Source: Betaproteobacteria bacterium (GTDB taxonomy: Bacteria; Pseudomonadota; Gammaproteobacteria; Burkholderiales; SG8-41). From it: a stretch of 64,000 nucleotides of DNA. The notes beneath the pieces are model-generated. The model was not told the DNA's origin and did not search any database. It was given only the letters and a program-made list of their open reading frames with translations. Location: positions 59,679 to 123,678 of the forward strand of contig OMIN01000149.1 in assembly GCA_900299145.1 (NCBI GenBank). Reading direction: 5' to 3'. Of the stretch, positions 37,560 to 47,151 are shown piece by piece. The position numbers and the translations under genes were made by a program. Every line of letters begins with the position of its first letter. Position 1 is the stretch's first letter.

Positions 37560-38553
37560 ATAAGGTATTGGCGCAATCGACTACTACCGTCCCATTCTTG
37601 GGGCGATATTCAACGGCCTCGTGCGCGCCTGCCGTGTTGGCTAGCGGAAAAACCGACGACACGCTGTGCACCATGCCACCTTCGTGCAGCCACGCGACGA
37701 TGTCGTTTTGCGCCCGTTTGCGCGCTGCGTGTGGTGCGTTGTTTAGCAGCACGGCGTGGATCGACAGATTTTTGCGCATGAGTTCCGGCGCGGTGATCGT
37801 GGGCGTGGGGTTGCCCTTGGTGACGTAGTAGGCGATGGAGCCGTTCACCGCCAGCAGTGGCAGAGTGGTGGCGAGATTGCCGCCGAAATCGACGTCGACG
37901 ACGTGATGCACACCGGCGTTTCCTGTGATTGCACGTACACGCTCAATCACATTTTCAGTTTTGTAGTTGATCACATGAGCCGCGCCACCGGCTTGGGCGT
38001 GCACAGCTTTTTCATCCGAACTGACGGTGGCGATAACCCTGGCGCCAAAGCGCTTGCTCCATTGCACGGCGTAGTGCCCCACCGCACCCGCGCCGCCGGT
38101 GACGAGCACGGTCTTGCCTTGTAAATCTCCACCGAGTGATACGCAGCGGTGTGCGGTCATGCAGGGGATGCCGAGGCAGGCGCCTTCGTTAAAGCCGGTG
38201 TTGTCCGGCAGCGCCGAAACCAGATCAACGTTGAGTGCAATGGTTTCCGCCGCTGTGCCCAGCAGGCGCCCGCCGCGCTGGCCGTTGTACAACCACACGC
38301 GTTTGTTGAGCCACGCAGGGTCTACACCCGCGCCGATTTGATCCACCACTCCCGCGCCGTCGCTGTTGGGGATGATAAGCGGGCCTTCCATGGCATACGT
38401 ACGGCCGACGGTGCGGTTGGTATCGGCGGGGTTCACCGCGGATGCGTGCAGGCGCACGCGCACTTCGCCGGCGCCAGCGTGTGGCGTGGGCTGCTCGCCA
38501 AATTGCATGACATCGGCGGGCTTGCCCTGACGGGGGTACCAGGCGGCTTTCAA
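37558..38553 (-). CDS. Zinc-independent NADPH:quinone reductase-type MDR family oxidoreductase
   Basis: 331 residues. Medium-chain dehydrogenase/reductase fold: N-terminal GroES-like domain (about 1-120; VRLHASAVNPADTNR, PLIIPNSDGAGVVDQIG) and Rossmann domain with VLVTGGAGAVGHYAVQWSKRFGARV (about 148-172). No structural-zinc cysteine cluster, as in zeta-crystallin-like quinone reductases. Substrate unknown. It converges on the molybdenum hydroxylase gene, and its stop codon is supplied by motif copy 8. Confidence 0.88.
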   Translation of the reverse strand: MKAAWYPRQGKPADVMQFGEQPTPHAGAGEVRVRLHASAVNPADTNRTVGRTYAMEGPLIIPNSDGAGVVDQIGAGVDPAWLNKRVWLYNGQRGGRLLGTAAETIALNVDLVSALPDNTGFNEGACLGIPCMTAHRCVSLGGDLQGKTVLVTGGAGAVGHYAVQWSKRFGARVIATVSSDEKAVHAQAGGAAHVINYKTENVIERVRAITGNAGVHHVVDVDFGGNLATTLPLLAVNGSIAYYVTKGNPTPTITAPELMRKNLSIHAVLLNNAPHAARKRAQNDIVAWLHEGGMVHSVSSVFPLANTAGAHEAVEYRPKNGTVVVDCANTL

Positions 38554-38670
38554 AGGGGGTCCTTTTCAATTTCGTGATTGCTTACGTGAGCAGTTTAGCA
38601 CCGGCATTAACCCGGTTTTCGCGTGCACATGGCACAATCGCCAGCATCCACTTATTCGTGAGGCGTAGCA

Positions 38671-39948
38671 ATGGAACTCAACCGACTGTCGATAGCCGAA
38701 GTGTCCGCGCGCATGAACGCCGGTACACTTACCAGCGTGCAACTGACTGAGGCGTGTCTTGCGCGGGTCAACGCGCGCGAGCCGGAGGTGCGTGCGTGGG
38801 TGCACATTGATCCCGCCGAAGTACTGGCGCAGGCGCGAGCGTGTGACGCCACGCCCAGGTGCAGCGCGCTGCACGGCATCCCCGTGGGTATCAAGGACAT
38901 TATCGACGTCGCGGGCCTGCCCGCCGAATACGGCTCGCCGATTTACGCAGGCAACCGCGCGGTGTCCGATGCGGCGTGCGTGTCGGCGTTGCGCAAGGCG
39001 GGCGCGATCATCATGGGCAAGACGGTGACCACCGAATTCGCCATGCGTCACCCGAACAAAACGCGCAACCCGCACAATCCGGCGCACACGCCGGGCGGCT
39101 CGTCGAGCGGCTCGGCGGCAGGCGTGGCCGATGGCATGATGCCGCTTGCCTTGGGCACGCAAACCGGCGGCTCGGTGCTGCGGCCCGCCTCGTATTGCGG
39201 CGTGGTGGGCTTCAAGCCGACATTTTGTGTAATCAACCGCGCGGGGGTGAAGCCGAACGGGGAATCGCTGGATACAGTGGGGCTGTTCACGCGTAGCGTG
39301 GAAGATGCGCGGCTGGCCTTCCCGGTGGTAACGGAATGCGCTGCGCCTGCGCCGATGGCGATTGCCAATCCGCGCATCGGATTTTGCCGCACGCCGCAAT
39401 GGGCCGCGGCGCAGCCGGAAACCGTGGCGGCCATTGAAGCGGCTGCCGCAGCGCTCGCTCGCGCAGGGGCGCAGGTCAATGAATACGCGTTGCCCTCCGC
39501 CTTCGACGCGCTGGCCAAAGCCCATGGCGTAATCAATGACTACGAAGCCTGCCGCGCATTGAGCCACGAAATACGCACGGCGCGCGACAGGATCAGCGCG
39601 ACCGTGCAATCGCGCATCGAGAGTATGGCGGCGCACACACTGGACGATTATTTGCGTGCGCGGCGCATCGTCACGGATTGCCAGTTGCTGTTGCGCGATG
39701 TGTTCAACCATTTCGATTCGCTGTTGGTACCCAGCGCGCCGGGTGAAGCGCCGTTGACGCTGAACAGCACCGGAGAACCCACATTCAATGCGATCTGGAC
39801 GGCGCTGCATGTGCCGGCGATCACCTTGCCGGCGGGCACGGGGCCGTCAGGGTTGCCGGTGGGCGTGCAGTTGGTGGGTGCTCTGGGCGCGGACTACGCG
39901 TTGCTGGCATGCGCGGCCTGGGTGGAAAGCCGGTTGCATTACGCGTGA
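38671..39948 (+). CDS. Amidase signature family protein
   Basis: 425 residues. Catalytic triad visible: Lys75 (GIPVGIKDIIDV), cis-Ser144 (HTPGGSSSGSAAGVA) and nucleophile Ser168 (TQTGGSVLRPASYCG). The block after the nucleophile is VLRPA rather than the usual IRxPA. It hydrolyses an amide, with specificity unknown; gatB/gatC are not adjacent, so it is not placed as the GatA subunit. Divergent from the quinone reductase gene. Confidence 0.88.
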   Translation: MELNRLSIAEVSARMNAGTLTSVQLTEACLARVNAREPEVRAWVHIDPAEVLAQARACDATPRCSALHGIPVGIKDIIDVAGLPAEYGSPIYAGNRAVSDAACVSALRKAGAIIMGKTVTTEFAMRHPNKTRNPHNPAHTPGGSSSGSAAGVADGMMPLALGTQTGGSVLRPASYCGVVGFKPTFCVINRAGVKPNGESLDTVGLFTRSVEDARLAFPVVTECAAPAPMAIANPRIGFCRTPQWAAAQPETVAAIEAAAAALARAGAQVNEYALPSAFDALAKAHGVINDYEACRALSHEIRTARDRISATVQSRIESMAAHTLDDYLRARRIVTDCQLLLRDVFNHFDSLLVPSAPGEAPLTLNSTGEPTFNAIWTALHVPAITLPAGTGPSGLPVGVQLVGALGADYALLACAAWVESRLHYA

Positions 39949-39963
39949 CTGCCGCGCGGGAAG

Positions 39964-40161
39964 TCAATTCAACGCAAGCTTCACCAGCAGTTTTAACACG
40001 GCAATCACCACGCAGCCGGCGATGAGCGCGCCGATCACCGCCTGTTTCATCGAAATTTTGACGCCGTCGCGCTCCCACGTGCCTTTCTTGCCGATCATGC
40101 ACAACGCCCAGAACATCGTCGCGGCCACCTGACCGAAAGAGGCTTTTTTTTCAGCCGTCAT
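39964..40161 (-). CDS. DUF2970 small membrane protein
   Basis: 65 residues. One C-terminal membrane helix (about 43-62, AVIGALIAGCVVIAVLKLLVKL) preceded by the family segment FGQVAATMFWALCMIGKKG. Function unknown. Its start overlaps the stop of the DUF349 gene by 4 bases, so the two are translationally coupled. Confidence 0.8.
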   Translation of the reverse strand: MTAEKKASFGQVAATMFWALCMIGKKGTWERDGVKISMKQAVIGALIAGCVVIAVLKLLVKLALN

Positions 40162-42800
40162 GTCTGGCGGGCGGGCCGGCGCCGCACGGCGGCGATGATT
40201 TTGTTCAGCCTTTCGCGTGACAGTTCATCCGGCCGCGCGCTGGAGGCCGCGTCGAGCATCCAGCGCTCGATATCAGCCGGCGAGGCAGTGGTGTTCTGGC
40301 GGCCTTCCATGGCATTTTTGAGCGCGAGAATTTTCAGACGCTGGCGTGCGGCAAGAAAATTCTCCGGACTGTCGATGCTGCAGGCCACTTCAAGATTGAG
40401 CAGAACATCTTCGAGGGATTCACCCTTTTTGCCGGGTTTGCCATCGTTGCTGCCGGTAAACCGCGCGTCCATGCGCGTTTTCCACGCGGCGGGTAACTGG
40501 CTGATGGCGTTCCAGCGCTCTTCCAGCGCTGCAGTCTGCTCCGCGCCAATGCCGGAAGCCTCGCGCTCGGCGCAAATGTTAAGCGCGTCAAGCAACGCGT
40601 CGTAGCGTGCCTGTTCGGCGTGCCGCGCAAGTTCACCGACACGCCTGGATGCAGCTTCGCGAGCTGCACGATATCGGGCATCGATCTTGGCTGCCAGCGC
40701 ACGCGGCGCTTCAGGTGCGGCGCGCCATTGGCTTTCGGCTTCCTGCAGACCACGCTTGATGTCCTGTGAGCTGCTGGCGGCGGCGAGCGCGCTGACGACA
40801 TCGATAATCGCGTTACGTGCCTTGAGTTTTTCGTTGATCTCGGCTTCGGCGGCGGTGCGCGCGGCGTCACGTGCCGTAAAGATAGCATCGGTGGCGGTTT
40901 TGAAGGTCGTCCACAGCGCGTTTTCGTCGCGGCGCGGCAGCGGCATGGTCTTGGCGACACTTTGCCATTGCGACTGAATTTTTTTCACCTTGTCGATGAC
41001 GTCGCGCCCCTGCGCTGACGGCAACAATTCCTGCATGGTTTTTATGAGCGCATCGCGTTTGCCGCGCGCTTCATCATGCGCGGCCTTGATCGGGCCTTCC
41101 AAAGCCTGCACTGCGGCGGCGTAGCGCGTGGTGATGGCGTTGTCGCCTTTTTGCGCGCGGCGCGGCACTGTGTGTTCCACAGGCCCGAGTTTGCGCCAGG
41201 CCATTTGCGCTTCTTCAAGGGCGTGGCCAACCGCGCGCCAGTCGGGCTTAGTGGCCGGGGCAGGGGATGGAGTGCCTTCCGCGGCAGCGGGGAAAAACTT
41301 CGCTGCGGCCTGCGTCAGCGTTTGCACGATCTGTTCGCGTTTGGCGAGGTTTTCGCTGCGTTCGGCCTTGAGCTTTTCCAGATGCGCGCCGACGGGTGCG
41401 TACGCTTTCTTCAGCGCACCGTCAAAATTGAGCCACATCACCTGATTGGAGGCTGCGCCCAGTTTGTCGAGTTCCTTCCATCGCTCGCGCAATTTGTCGA
41501 TGGCGTCCGCATGTGCCTTGACCGATACCTTGCCCGTGGCGGCTTCGGCCAGCGCCTGTGCTTCGGCCACCACCTGTTCGCGGCTTTGCCGGCCGCCCCA
41601 GCGTTGCCAATCGTGCAGCCGGCGCTGCTCGGCGCGCAGGACTTCGATGCGCTGGTGCAGTGTGGCATTGACGGCGCCGCGTTTCAACGCGGTGTCGATC
41701 ACCGCCAGCAATCGCGTTAAATCGCCGACATGACCGGCGGTGTGCGCGGCTTCTGCGGCTTCGACATCGCGTTCGATGGCCTGCACGCGCTGTTTGTTCT
41801 GCTCGCGGCGTCGCTCGCGTTCCTCGGCGCTCAATGCCGCCTGTTCCATTTCCCTTTCTTCGGTGACGGCATTGCGCCACTCGGCAAATCGCGCCGCTAG
41901 CGTGCTATGCCATTCGCTGCCAATGGTTTCGGCCATTTCCGGAAAGGCACGCCACTGTTCGGTCAACTGCTTTTCCAGCGCTTCCTCGCGCCGGACTTCG
42001 CCCTCGGGCTGATTGGCAACCGGCAGGGTCAGCAAAAACGCCGCGCGCTGCGTGACGCTGGAAGCCACCGCCAGCAACCGGTTGGCGGTATCCACGCGCG
42101 TGGCGCAGCGGGAGTCGGCGGCGTCCGGGTTGGCTTGCACGTGTTCGAGCAGTGTCAGCGCCAGCGGCTCGGCGATGGCAGGTGGCGATTCGCCCGAGGC
42201 TATGCCGGGCAACGCACCCTGCAGCCGCGCCATGGCGTCGTCGATGGCGGGTAGCCAGCGCGTGACAGCCTGCACATGCTCGCCCCGCGCACGCACTTTG
42301 ACGCCGAGCTGTTCGCTCAACGCCGCGAATTCGTTGCGCAGTGCTTCGTCAACAAGATTGGCGTCCAGCGCCGCCCACGCCCGGTCGAGGTCCACCACGC
42401 GGTTGACGGCCGCCGATTCCTGATCCAGCAGGGCGTGCGCGCTGGCAATCAGTGCTTGCGCTTCTTCAGTGGTGACGCGTTTGCCGTGGGTGTTTTCCCA
42501 GCGCGATTTCGCGGCGCGGTATAGGCGCTTATCGTGCTCGCGAAAATCATGCATGGCTTGCCTGAGCGAGGCTTCCTGCGCAAGTGCTTCGATGGCAGCA
42601 AGTTTTAACGGCACGACGGGCGCGTCATGCGCGAGTTGCAACAGCGCGACATCGTCACCCGCGCCGGCGGCCACGGCAATGCGGTCATGCCAGGCCTGCT
42701 GGTCTTCGGGCGACAGCGCGGGGGCGGCTGGAACGGGCTGTGGCGCAGCTGTTGCTGCGGTTTCGCCACTGCCCTCTTTTCTGAAAATATTTTCGAACAC
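40158..42800 (-). CDS. DUF349-domain protein
   Basis: 880 residues, rich in Ala, Glu, Arg and Lys and largely helical. Several DUF349 repeats (about 75-residue helical units), seen as recurrent patterns such as LRERWKELDKLGA, EEAQMAWRKLGPVE, KKIQSQWQSVAKTM and LEERWNAISQLP. Large coiled-coil-rich proteins of this family are common in Beta- and Gammaproteobacteria, and their role is unsettled. Cytoplasmic, no signal peptide. Divergent from the DUF1653 gene. Confidence 0.85.
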   Translation of the reverse strand: MFENIFRKEGSGETAATAAPQPVPAAPALSPEDQQAWHDRIAVAAGAGDDVALLQLAHDAPVVPLKLAAIEALAQEASLRQAMHDFREHDKRLYRAAKSRWENTHGKRVTTEEAQALIASAHALLDQESAAVNRVVDLDRAWAALDANLVDEALRNEFAALSEQLGVKVRARGEHVQAVTRWLPAIDDAMARLQGALPGIASGESPPAIAEPLALTLLEHVQANPDAADSRCATRVDTANRLLAVASSVTQRAAFLLTLPVANQPEGEVRREEALEKQLTEQWRAFPEMAETIGSEWHSTLAARFAEWRNAVTEEREMEQAALSAEERERRREQNKQRVQAIERDVEAAEAAHTAGHVGDLTRLLAVIDTALKRGAVNATLHQRIEVLRAEQRRLHDWQRWGGRQSREQVVAEAQALAEAATGKVSVKAHADAIDKLRERWKELDKLGAASNQVMWLNFDGALKKAYAPVGAHLEKLKAERSENLAKREQIVQTLTQAAAKFFPAAAEGTPSPAPATKPDWRAVGHALEEAQMAWRKLGPVEHTVPRRAQKGDNAITTRYAAAVQALEGPIKAAHDEARGKRDALIKTMQELLPSAQGRDVIDKVKKIQSQWQSVAKTMPLPRRDENALWTTFKTATDAIFTARDAARTAAEAEINEKLKARNAIIDVVSALAAASSSQDIKRGLQEAESQWRAAPEAPRALAAKIDARYRAAREAASRRVGELARHAEQARYDALLDALNICAEREASGIGAEQTAALEERWNAISQLPAAWKTRMDARFTGSNDGKPGKKGESLEDVLLNLEVACSIDSPENFLAARQRLKILALKNAMEGRQNTTASPADIERWMLDAASSARPDELSRERLNKIIAAVRRRPARQT

Positions 42801-42834
42801 GGTACGAGCATCCAGAAGAAATTCAGGCTACATT

Positions 42835-43095
42835 GTGACACTGAAAGAACAGCCTGACCTGCGAGAATTGAATGTGAACGCGATTGTAATTGAGCCGGGC
42901 TGCTACCGGCACTACAAAGGCAACGATTACGAAGTCATCGGCATGGCGCGGCATTCGGAGACGCTGGAGCCGATGGTGGTCTATCGCGCGCTGTACGGCG
43001 AGGGCGGGCTGTGGGTGCGGCCTGCTGGCATGTTCGCGGAATCAGTGACGGTTGACGGACGCACCGTATCCCGATTCGCACGGGTGCCGCCATGA
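42835..43095 (+). CDS. DUF1653 domain protein
   Basis: 86 residues from the GTG at 42835; TTG at 42868 or GTG at 42874 are also possible starts. The diagnostic block GCYRHYKGNDYEVIGMARHSETLEPMVVYRALYGEGGLWVRPAGMF is complete. Function unknown. Its stop overlaps the ylqF start (ATGA), indicating coupled translation. Confidence 0.8.
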   Translation: MTLKEQPDLRELNVNAIVIEPGCYRHYKGNDYEVIGMARHSETLEPMVVYRALYGEGGLWVRPAGMFAESVTVDGRTVSRFARVPP

Positions 43096-43985
43096 GTACC
43101 ACAAGTATCAACTGGTTTCCCGGCCATATGGCGGTGGCGGTTGCCAAGGCAAAGGAAGCGACTGCGGACAACGACGTGATCATCGAAGTGCTGGACGCAC
43201 GCTGTCCGATGGCAAGTTCCAACCCGCTGGTTGATTCCCTGCGCCTGCACCGGCAGCGGCCCTGTCTCAAGGTGCTCAACAAGGCGGATCTCGCCGATGC
43301 CACTGTGACCACGGCGTGGCTGGGTTATTTCAATGCGCAGAAAAACGTGAAGGCGATAGCGTTGTCCTGCAAAAAGCCGGGCGACGCGGCGAAGGTGCTG
43401 GCGGCGGCAAAAAAGCTAGCGCCACATCGCAGTGACGCCTTCAAGCCGCTGCGCATGATGATCATGGGCGTGCCCAACGTGGGCAAGTCGACGTTGATCA
43501 ATGCGCTGCTCAAGCGCCGCGCGGCGAAGGTTGGCGACGAACCGGCGGTGACCAAGGTGCTGGCGCGTTACGACTTGTCGCCGGAAGCGAGCCTGACTGA
43601 TACGCCGGGCCTGATGTGGCCGCGCATCGACGTCGAGGCCGACGGGCTGATGCTGGCCGCGAGCCACACCATCGGCGTGCGTGCGTATCACGAAAGTGAA
43701 GTGGCGGTGTTTTTGGGGGAGATTTTGCTGGCGCGATATCCTCGCGCGTTGGCCGGACGCTATGGCACCCAGGCCGTTGTCACGGATGGCGCAGGCGTGG
43801 TGGAGGCCGTGGCGGCACGGCGCGGATACCGCCTGAAGGGGGCGGGCTTTGATCTTGAAAAAGCGGCAATCACGTTGCTTAATGATTATCGCAGCGGCGC
43901 GCTGGGAAAGGTGAGTCTGGAGACGCCAGGAAACGCGCCGCGTCTGAGAGCGGCCCATACGTTGACAGAAGAAAAACTTAATTAA
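43092..43985 (+). CDS. ylqF: Ribosome biogenesis GTPase YlqF/RbgA-type
   Basis: 297 residues. Circularly permuted GTPase: G4 NKAD (about 60-63) comes before G1 GVPNVGKST (about 129-137), and G3 DTPG follows (about 174-177). The N-terminal INWFPGHMAVAVAKAKE is typical of the family. It participates in large-subunit assembly. The stop codon TAA (43983-43985) lies inside motif copy 9. Confidence 0.93.
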   Translation: MSTTSINWFPGHMAVAVAKAKEATADNDVIIEVLDARCPMASSNPLVDSLRLHRQRPCLKVLNKADLADATVTTAWLGYFNAQKNVKAIALSCKKPGDAAKVLAAAKKLAPHRSDAFKPLRMMIMGVPNVGKSTLINALLKRRAAKVGDEPAVTKVLARYDLSPEASLTDTPGLMWPRIDVEADGLMLAASHTIGVRAYHESEVAVFLGEILLARYPRALAGRYGTQAVVTDGAGVVEAVAARRGYRLKGAGFDLEKAAITLLNDYRSGALGKVSLETPGNAPRLRAAHTLTEEKLN

Positions 43986-43996
43986 AACAGATACTT
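43981..43996 (-). repeat. Dispersed AT-rich motif, copy 9
   Basis: Minus-strand AAGTATCTGTTTTAAT, preceded by T, followed by TAAGTTTTTC. It overlaps the ylqF stop codon and, with copy 10, brackets the glycine-zipper gene in direct orientation. Confidence 0.9.
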
Positions 43997-44004
43997 ACTG
44001 TAAA

Positions 44005-44036
44005 ACAAAAGCCCCGCGCAAATTTCGCACGGGGCT
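44005..44036 (-). terminator. Terminator of the glycine-zipper gene
   Basis: Stem AGCCCCG (44010-44016) with CGGGGCT (44030-44036). On the minus strand the stem is followed by TTTTGTTTTA, a T-rich tract. It lies 36 bases beyond the stop at 44072. Confidence 0.75.
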
Positions 44037-44071
44037 GCCGGATTGGGCGTCTGGAAGGGTGGCTTGGTTGC

Positions 44072-44983
44072 TTAGTTGTATTGCAGCCGCCCCTCAATAA
44101 TGCGCACACGCTCGCCCGCGCGGAACGCGGGTTCAGTGTCGTACGGAAACACGCGGGTCGAGCCGTCTTCCATGCGCACCACCACTTCATAGCGGCGGCC
44201 GGAACTGGTGCGACGCTCAATCTGGTGTCCGGCATACGCGCCGCCGGCGACGCCCGCGACAGTGGCGACCGTGCGACCCGTGCCGCGGCCCACCTGATTG
44301 CCCAGCAAACCGCCGGCCACTCCACCGATCACCGCACCCAAACCACTGGCTTCGCCAGCGACCGATTGCACGACGACGTTTTCCACTGTACCGCAATTGC
44401 CGCACTGCGCAGGCGACTGCTGCGTTACCACGGCGGGCGGATAAGGCGTGGCTGCAGGCGCGGTCACGGGCGCCGGCACGGCACTGCCGGGCGGCGGCGA
44501 AGGATAGGCGGGCGCTTGTGTGACGGGCGCGGGGTAAGTGGATTGAACGGGCGTGGTCGCGGCGGGGTACGACAGCACGCTCGGCTGCGTATTATTCGCG
44601 GCTGCACCAGCAGCGGGCATGCCAGCGGGCGCGGGATCAAAGGGCGCAGCCGACGGAGGCGTTTGCCGAGTAGATTGCACTTGAGCGACTTGCTGGGGGG
44701 CGACGGTGGCGGCCGCTGCGGTCTGAATTTGCTCAGGTTGTCCCGTGCCAGCAGGGCTGGTCTGGGCGGTTTCCTTGTTAAGTGAAACTTTCATGGGCTC
44801 GGCGGCGGGTGCAGAGACCGGCTTTACCGCCGGGGCGCGTGCTTTTTCCGCCACCTTGCTGAACTCATCCGCGCCTGCGTCATAGTCCATCGCCATGCCG
44901 AAGACCGCGGCAACAGCTGCCACGCCAGCCACGGCGGCTATGGTTCCCAAGGAACTGGATTTGGTGGTGGTTTCGTCAGCCAT
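44072..44983 (-). CDS. Glycine-zipper (17-kDa surface antigen-like) protein
   Basis: 303 residues from the ATG at 44983, with a good AAGGAG ribosome site. N-terminal membrane helix (about 12-32, GTIAAVAGVAAVAAVFGMAM), long Ala/Pro/Gln/Thr linker (about 60-200), then a glycine zipper (about 220-265: GLGAVIGGVAGGLLGNQVGRG and VAGVAGGAYAGHQIE) and a C-terminal beta-rich segment (YEVVVRMEDGSTRVF). Probably envelope-associated; function unknown. Confidence 0.82.
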   Translation of the reverse strand: MADETTTKSSSLGTIAAVAGVAAVAAVFGMAMDYDAGADEFSKVAEKARAPAVKPVSAPAAEPMKVSLNKETAQTSPAGTGQPEQIQTAAAATVAPQQVAQVQSTRQTPPSAAPFDPAPAGMPAAGAAANNTQPSVLSYPAATTPVQSTYPAPVTQAPAYPSPPPGSAVPAPVTAPAATPYPPAVVTQQSPAQCGNCGTVENVVVQSVAGEASGLGAVIGGVAGGLLGNQVGRGTGRTVATVAGVAGGAYAGHQIERRTSSGRRYEVVVRMEDGSTRVFPYDTEPAFRAGERVRIIEGRLQYN

Positions 44984-45104
44984 TTGGTTTCTCCTTGGAC
45001 GGCAGCGGGCTACTGATCCCCGGCGCCGCAATCCCCGGTGCCGCGCGTTACTTTCCAAACGTGAGCATAGCACGACTGCCGCTCGTCGCGTGCGAAAATT
45101 ATTT

Positions 45105-45121
45105 AATTAAAACAGATACTT
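45105..45121 (-). repeat. Dispersed AT-rich motif, copy 10
   Basis: Minus-strand AAGTATCTGTTTTAATT, preceded by T, tail AAATAATTTTC. It lies 22 bases after the acetoacetyl-CoA synthetase stop. Confidence 0.92.
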
Positions 45122-45142
45122 ATGTTGTGGCATGGCAATGGG

Positions 45143-47107
45143 TCAGGTTTGCAGTTCGGCGCGGCCGCGGAACAGTTCAAGTGCTTCGGGATTGGCAAGC
45201 GCCTCGCGATTTTTCACTGGCCGGCCATGCACAATGTTGCGCACTGCAAGTTCGACAATTTTGCCGCTGCGGGTGCGCGGGATGTCGGCGACCTGAAGCA
45301 CTTTATCGGGCACGTGGCGTGGCGTGGTGTTTTCACGGATGTGTTGCTTGATTTTATTGATTAGTGCCTCGTCAAGTGTCAGCTCATCGCGCAGCCGCAC
45401 GAACAGAATCACACGCACATCGCTGGGTTGTTGTGGCGGCCAATCCTGCCCGATGGCAATGCTCTCGACGACTTCTTCGAGTTTTTCAACCTGCCGGTAA
45501 ATTTCGGCCGTGCCGATGCGCACGCCGCCGGGATTCAGCACCGCGTCGGAGCGGCCATAGATGACAAGCCCGCCATGTTCGGTGTATTCGAGATAATCGC
45601 CGTGGCACCACACGTTCGGGTAACGGTCGAAATACGCTGCGTGATATTTTGCGCCATCAGCATCGTTCCAGAAACCCAGCGGCATCGACGGAAATGGCGC
45701 TGTGCACACCAGCTCGCCTTTTTCGCGTTGCAGTGAGCGGCCATCCTCGTCGAATACTTCCACTTTCATGCCGAGGCCTGGCGACTGAATTTCTCCACGC
45801 CATACCGGTGCGTTCGGATTGCCCAATGCAAAGCACGACACGATGTCGGTGCCGCCGGATATCGAGGCGACGTGTAACTCACGCTTGATGTTGCGGTAGA
45901 TGTAGTCGAAGCCCTCCGGCGCGAGTGGCGAGCCGGTGGAGAGCAGGGCTTTCAGATGCGGCAGCTTGTGCGACACCGCGGGTTCCAGATTGAGTTTGGC
46001 GATGGCGTCAATGTATTTCGCGGCGGTGCCAAAAATAGTGATGTTTTCGGCTTCGGCGTAATCCCACAAAATGCGCCCGCGTCGCACGAACGGCGAGCCA
46101 TCGTACAGCATCAATGTCGCCTGCGACGCGAGGCCCGAGGCTAGCCAGTTCCACATCATCCAGCCGCAAGTGGTGTAATAAAAAAGCCGCTCGCCGGGTT
46201 TCACATCCGTGTGCAGCCGGTGTTCCTTCAAGTGTTGCAGCAACGTGCCGCCGGCGCCGTGAACGATGCACTTGGGCACGCCGGTCGTGCCCGAAGAATA
46301 CAAAATGTAAAGCGGGTGCTCGAACGGCAAGCGTTCAAAATGAATATCCTTCGCCTGAAACGGTGCGGTAAATTCGTGCAGGCTCACCGCATCGCGAATG
46401 CCGTCGAGTGGTGGTTCGGCGCGCGTATACGGCACCACCACCACCTTTTTCACCGAAGGCAATTTTGCCGCGATTTCCCGCACCCGCGGTAGCACGTCGA
46501 TGGGTTTGCCCATGAAAAAGTAGCCGTCCACCGCAATCAGCACTTTCGGCTCGATCTGGCCGAAACGATCCAGCACGCCCTGTGCACCGAAATCCGGCGA
46601 GCATGAGGACCACACTGCGCCGATGCTGGCGGTGGCGAGCATGCCGATAATCGCGCCGGGCAGATTCGGCAGATACGCTGCCACGCGGTCACCCGGCTTT
46701 ACGTCTTGCGCGCGCAACGCCTGCGCGAGGCGCGACACTTCGCCGTGAAGTTCGGACCACGTCAACTGGCTTTTAACCTGCTCTTCGCCCCAGAAAATAA
46801 GGGCGGGCGTGTCGTCTCGCCGGCGCAGCAGGTTTTCCGCGAAATTCAGTTGCGCGCCGGGAAACCAGCGGGCGCCGGGCATCCGATCGCGGTCCACAAG
46901 TAACTGATCTACCTGCGATGCGCCGATTACCCCGCAGAATTGCCAGATGGCATGCCAGAATCGTTCTCGGTCAGCACACGACCAGACATGCAACTCGGCG
47001 TAATCGCGAGCAGTGACGCCATAGCGCTCAGTCACGAATTGCGTGAATGCCGTGAGATTGGATTCAGCGACACGTTGAGGGGAGGGAGTCCACAGCGGTT
47101 GATCCAT
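45143..47107 (-). CDS. Acetoacetyl-CoA synthetase
   Basis: 654 residues from the ATG at 47107. ANL-superfamily adenylating enzyme: N-terminal ACS segment with [19 protein letters not shown]-binding core [30 protein letters not shown], and [15 protein letters not shown]-terminal [13 protein letters not shown] carries the catalytic Lys. The combination fits acetoacetate-CoA ligase rather than acetyl-CoA synthetase. A role in polyhydroxybutyrate or ketone-body use is an inference. 44 bases downstream of lysS on the same strand. Confidence 0.9.
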   Translation of the reverse strand: MDQPLWTPSPQRVAESNLTAFTQFVTERYGVTARDYAELHVWSCADRERFWHAIWQFCGVIGASQVDQLLVDRDRMPGARWFPGAQLNFAENLLRRRDDTPALIFWGEEQVKSQLTWSELHGEVSRLAQALRAQDVKPGDRVAAYLPNLPGAIIGMLATASIGAVWSSCSPDFGAQGVLDRFGQIEPKVLIAVDGYFFMGKPIDVLPRVREIAAKLPSVKKVVVVPYTRAEPPLDGIRDAVSLHEFTAPFQAKDIHFERLPFEHPLYILYSSGTTGVPKCIVHGAGGTLLQHLKEHRLHTDVKPGERLFYYTTCGWMMWNWLASGLASQATLMLYDGSPFVRRGRILWDYAEAENITIFGTAAKYIDAIAKLNLEPAVSHKLPHLKALLSTGSPLAPEGFDYIYRNIKRELHVASISGGTDIVSCFALGNPNAPVWRGEIQSPGLGMKVEVFDEDGRSLQREKGELVCTAPFPSMPLGFWNDADGAKYHAAYFDRYPNVWCHGDYLEYTEHGGLVIYGRSDAVLNPGGVRIGTAEIYRQVEKLEEVVESIAIGQDWPPQQPSDVRVILFVRLRDELTLDEALINKIKQHIRENTTPRHVPDKVLQVADIPRTRSGKIVELAVRNIVHGRPVKNREALANPEALELFRGRAELQT

Positions 47108-47151
47108 GATCACCTCGCGCAAGGTTCGTATAGGGTGTAGCCGTGCCGAAA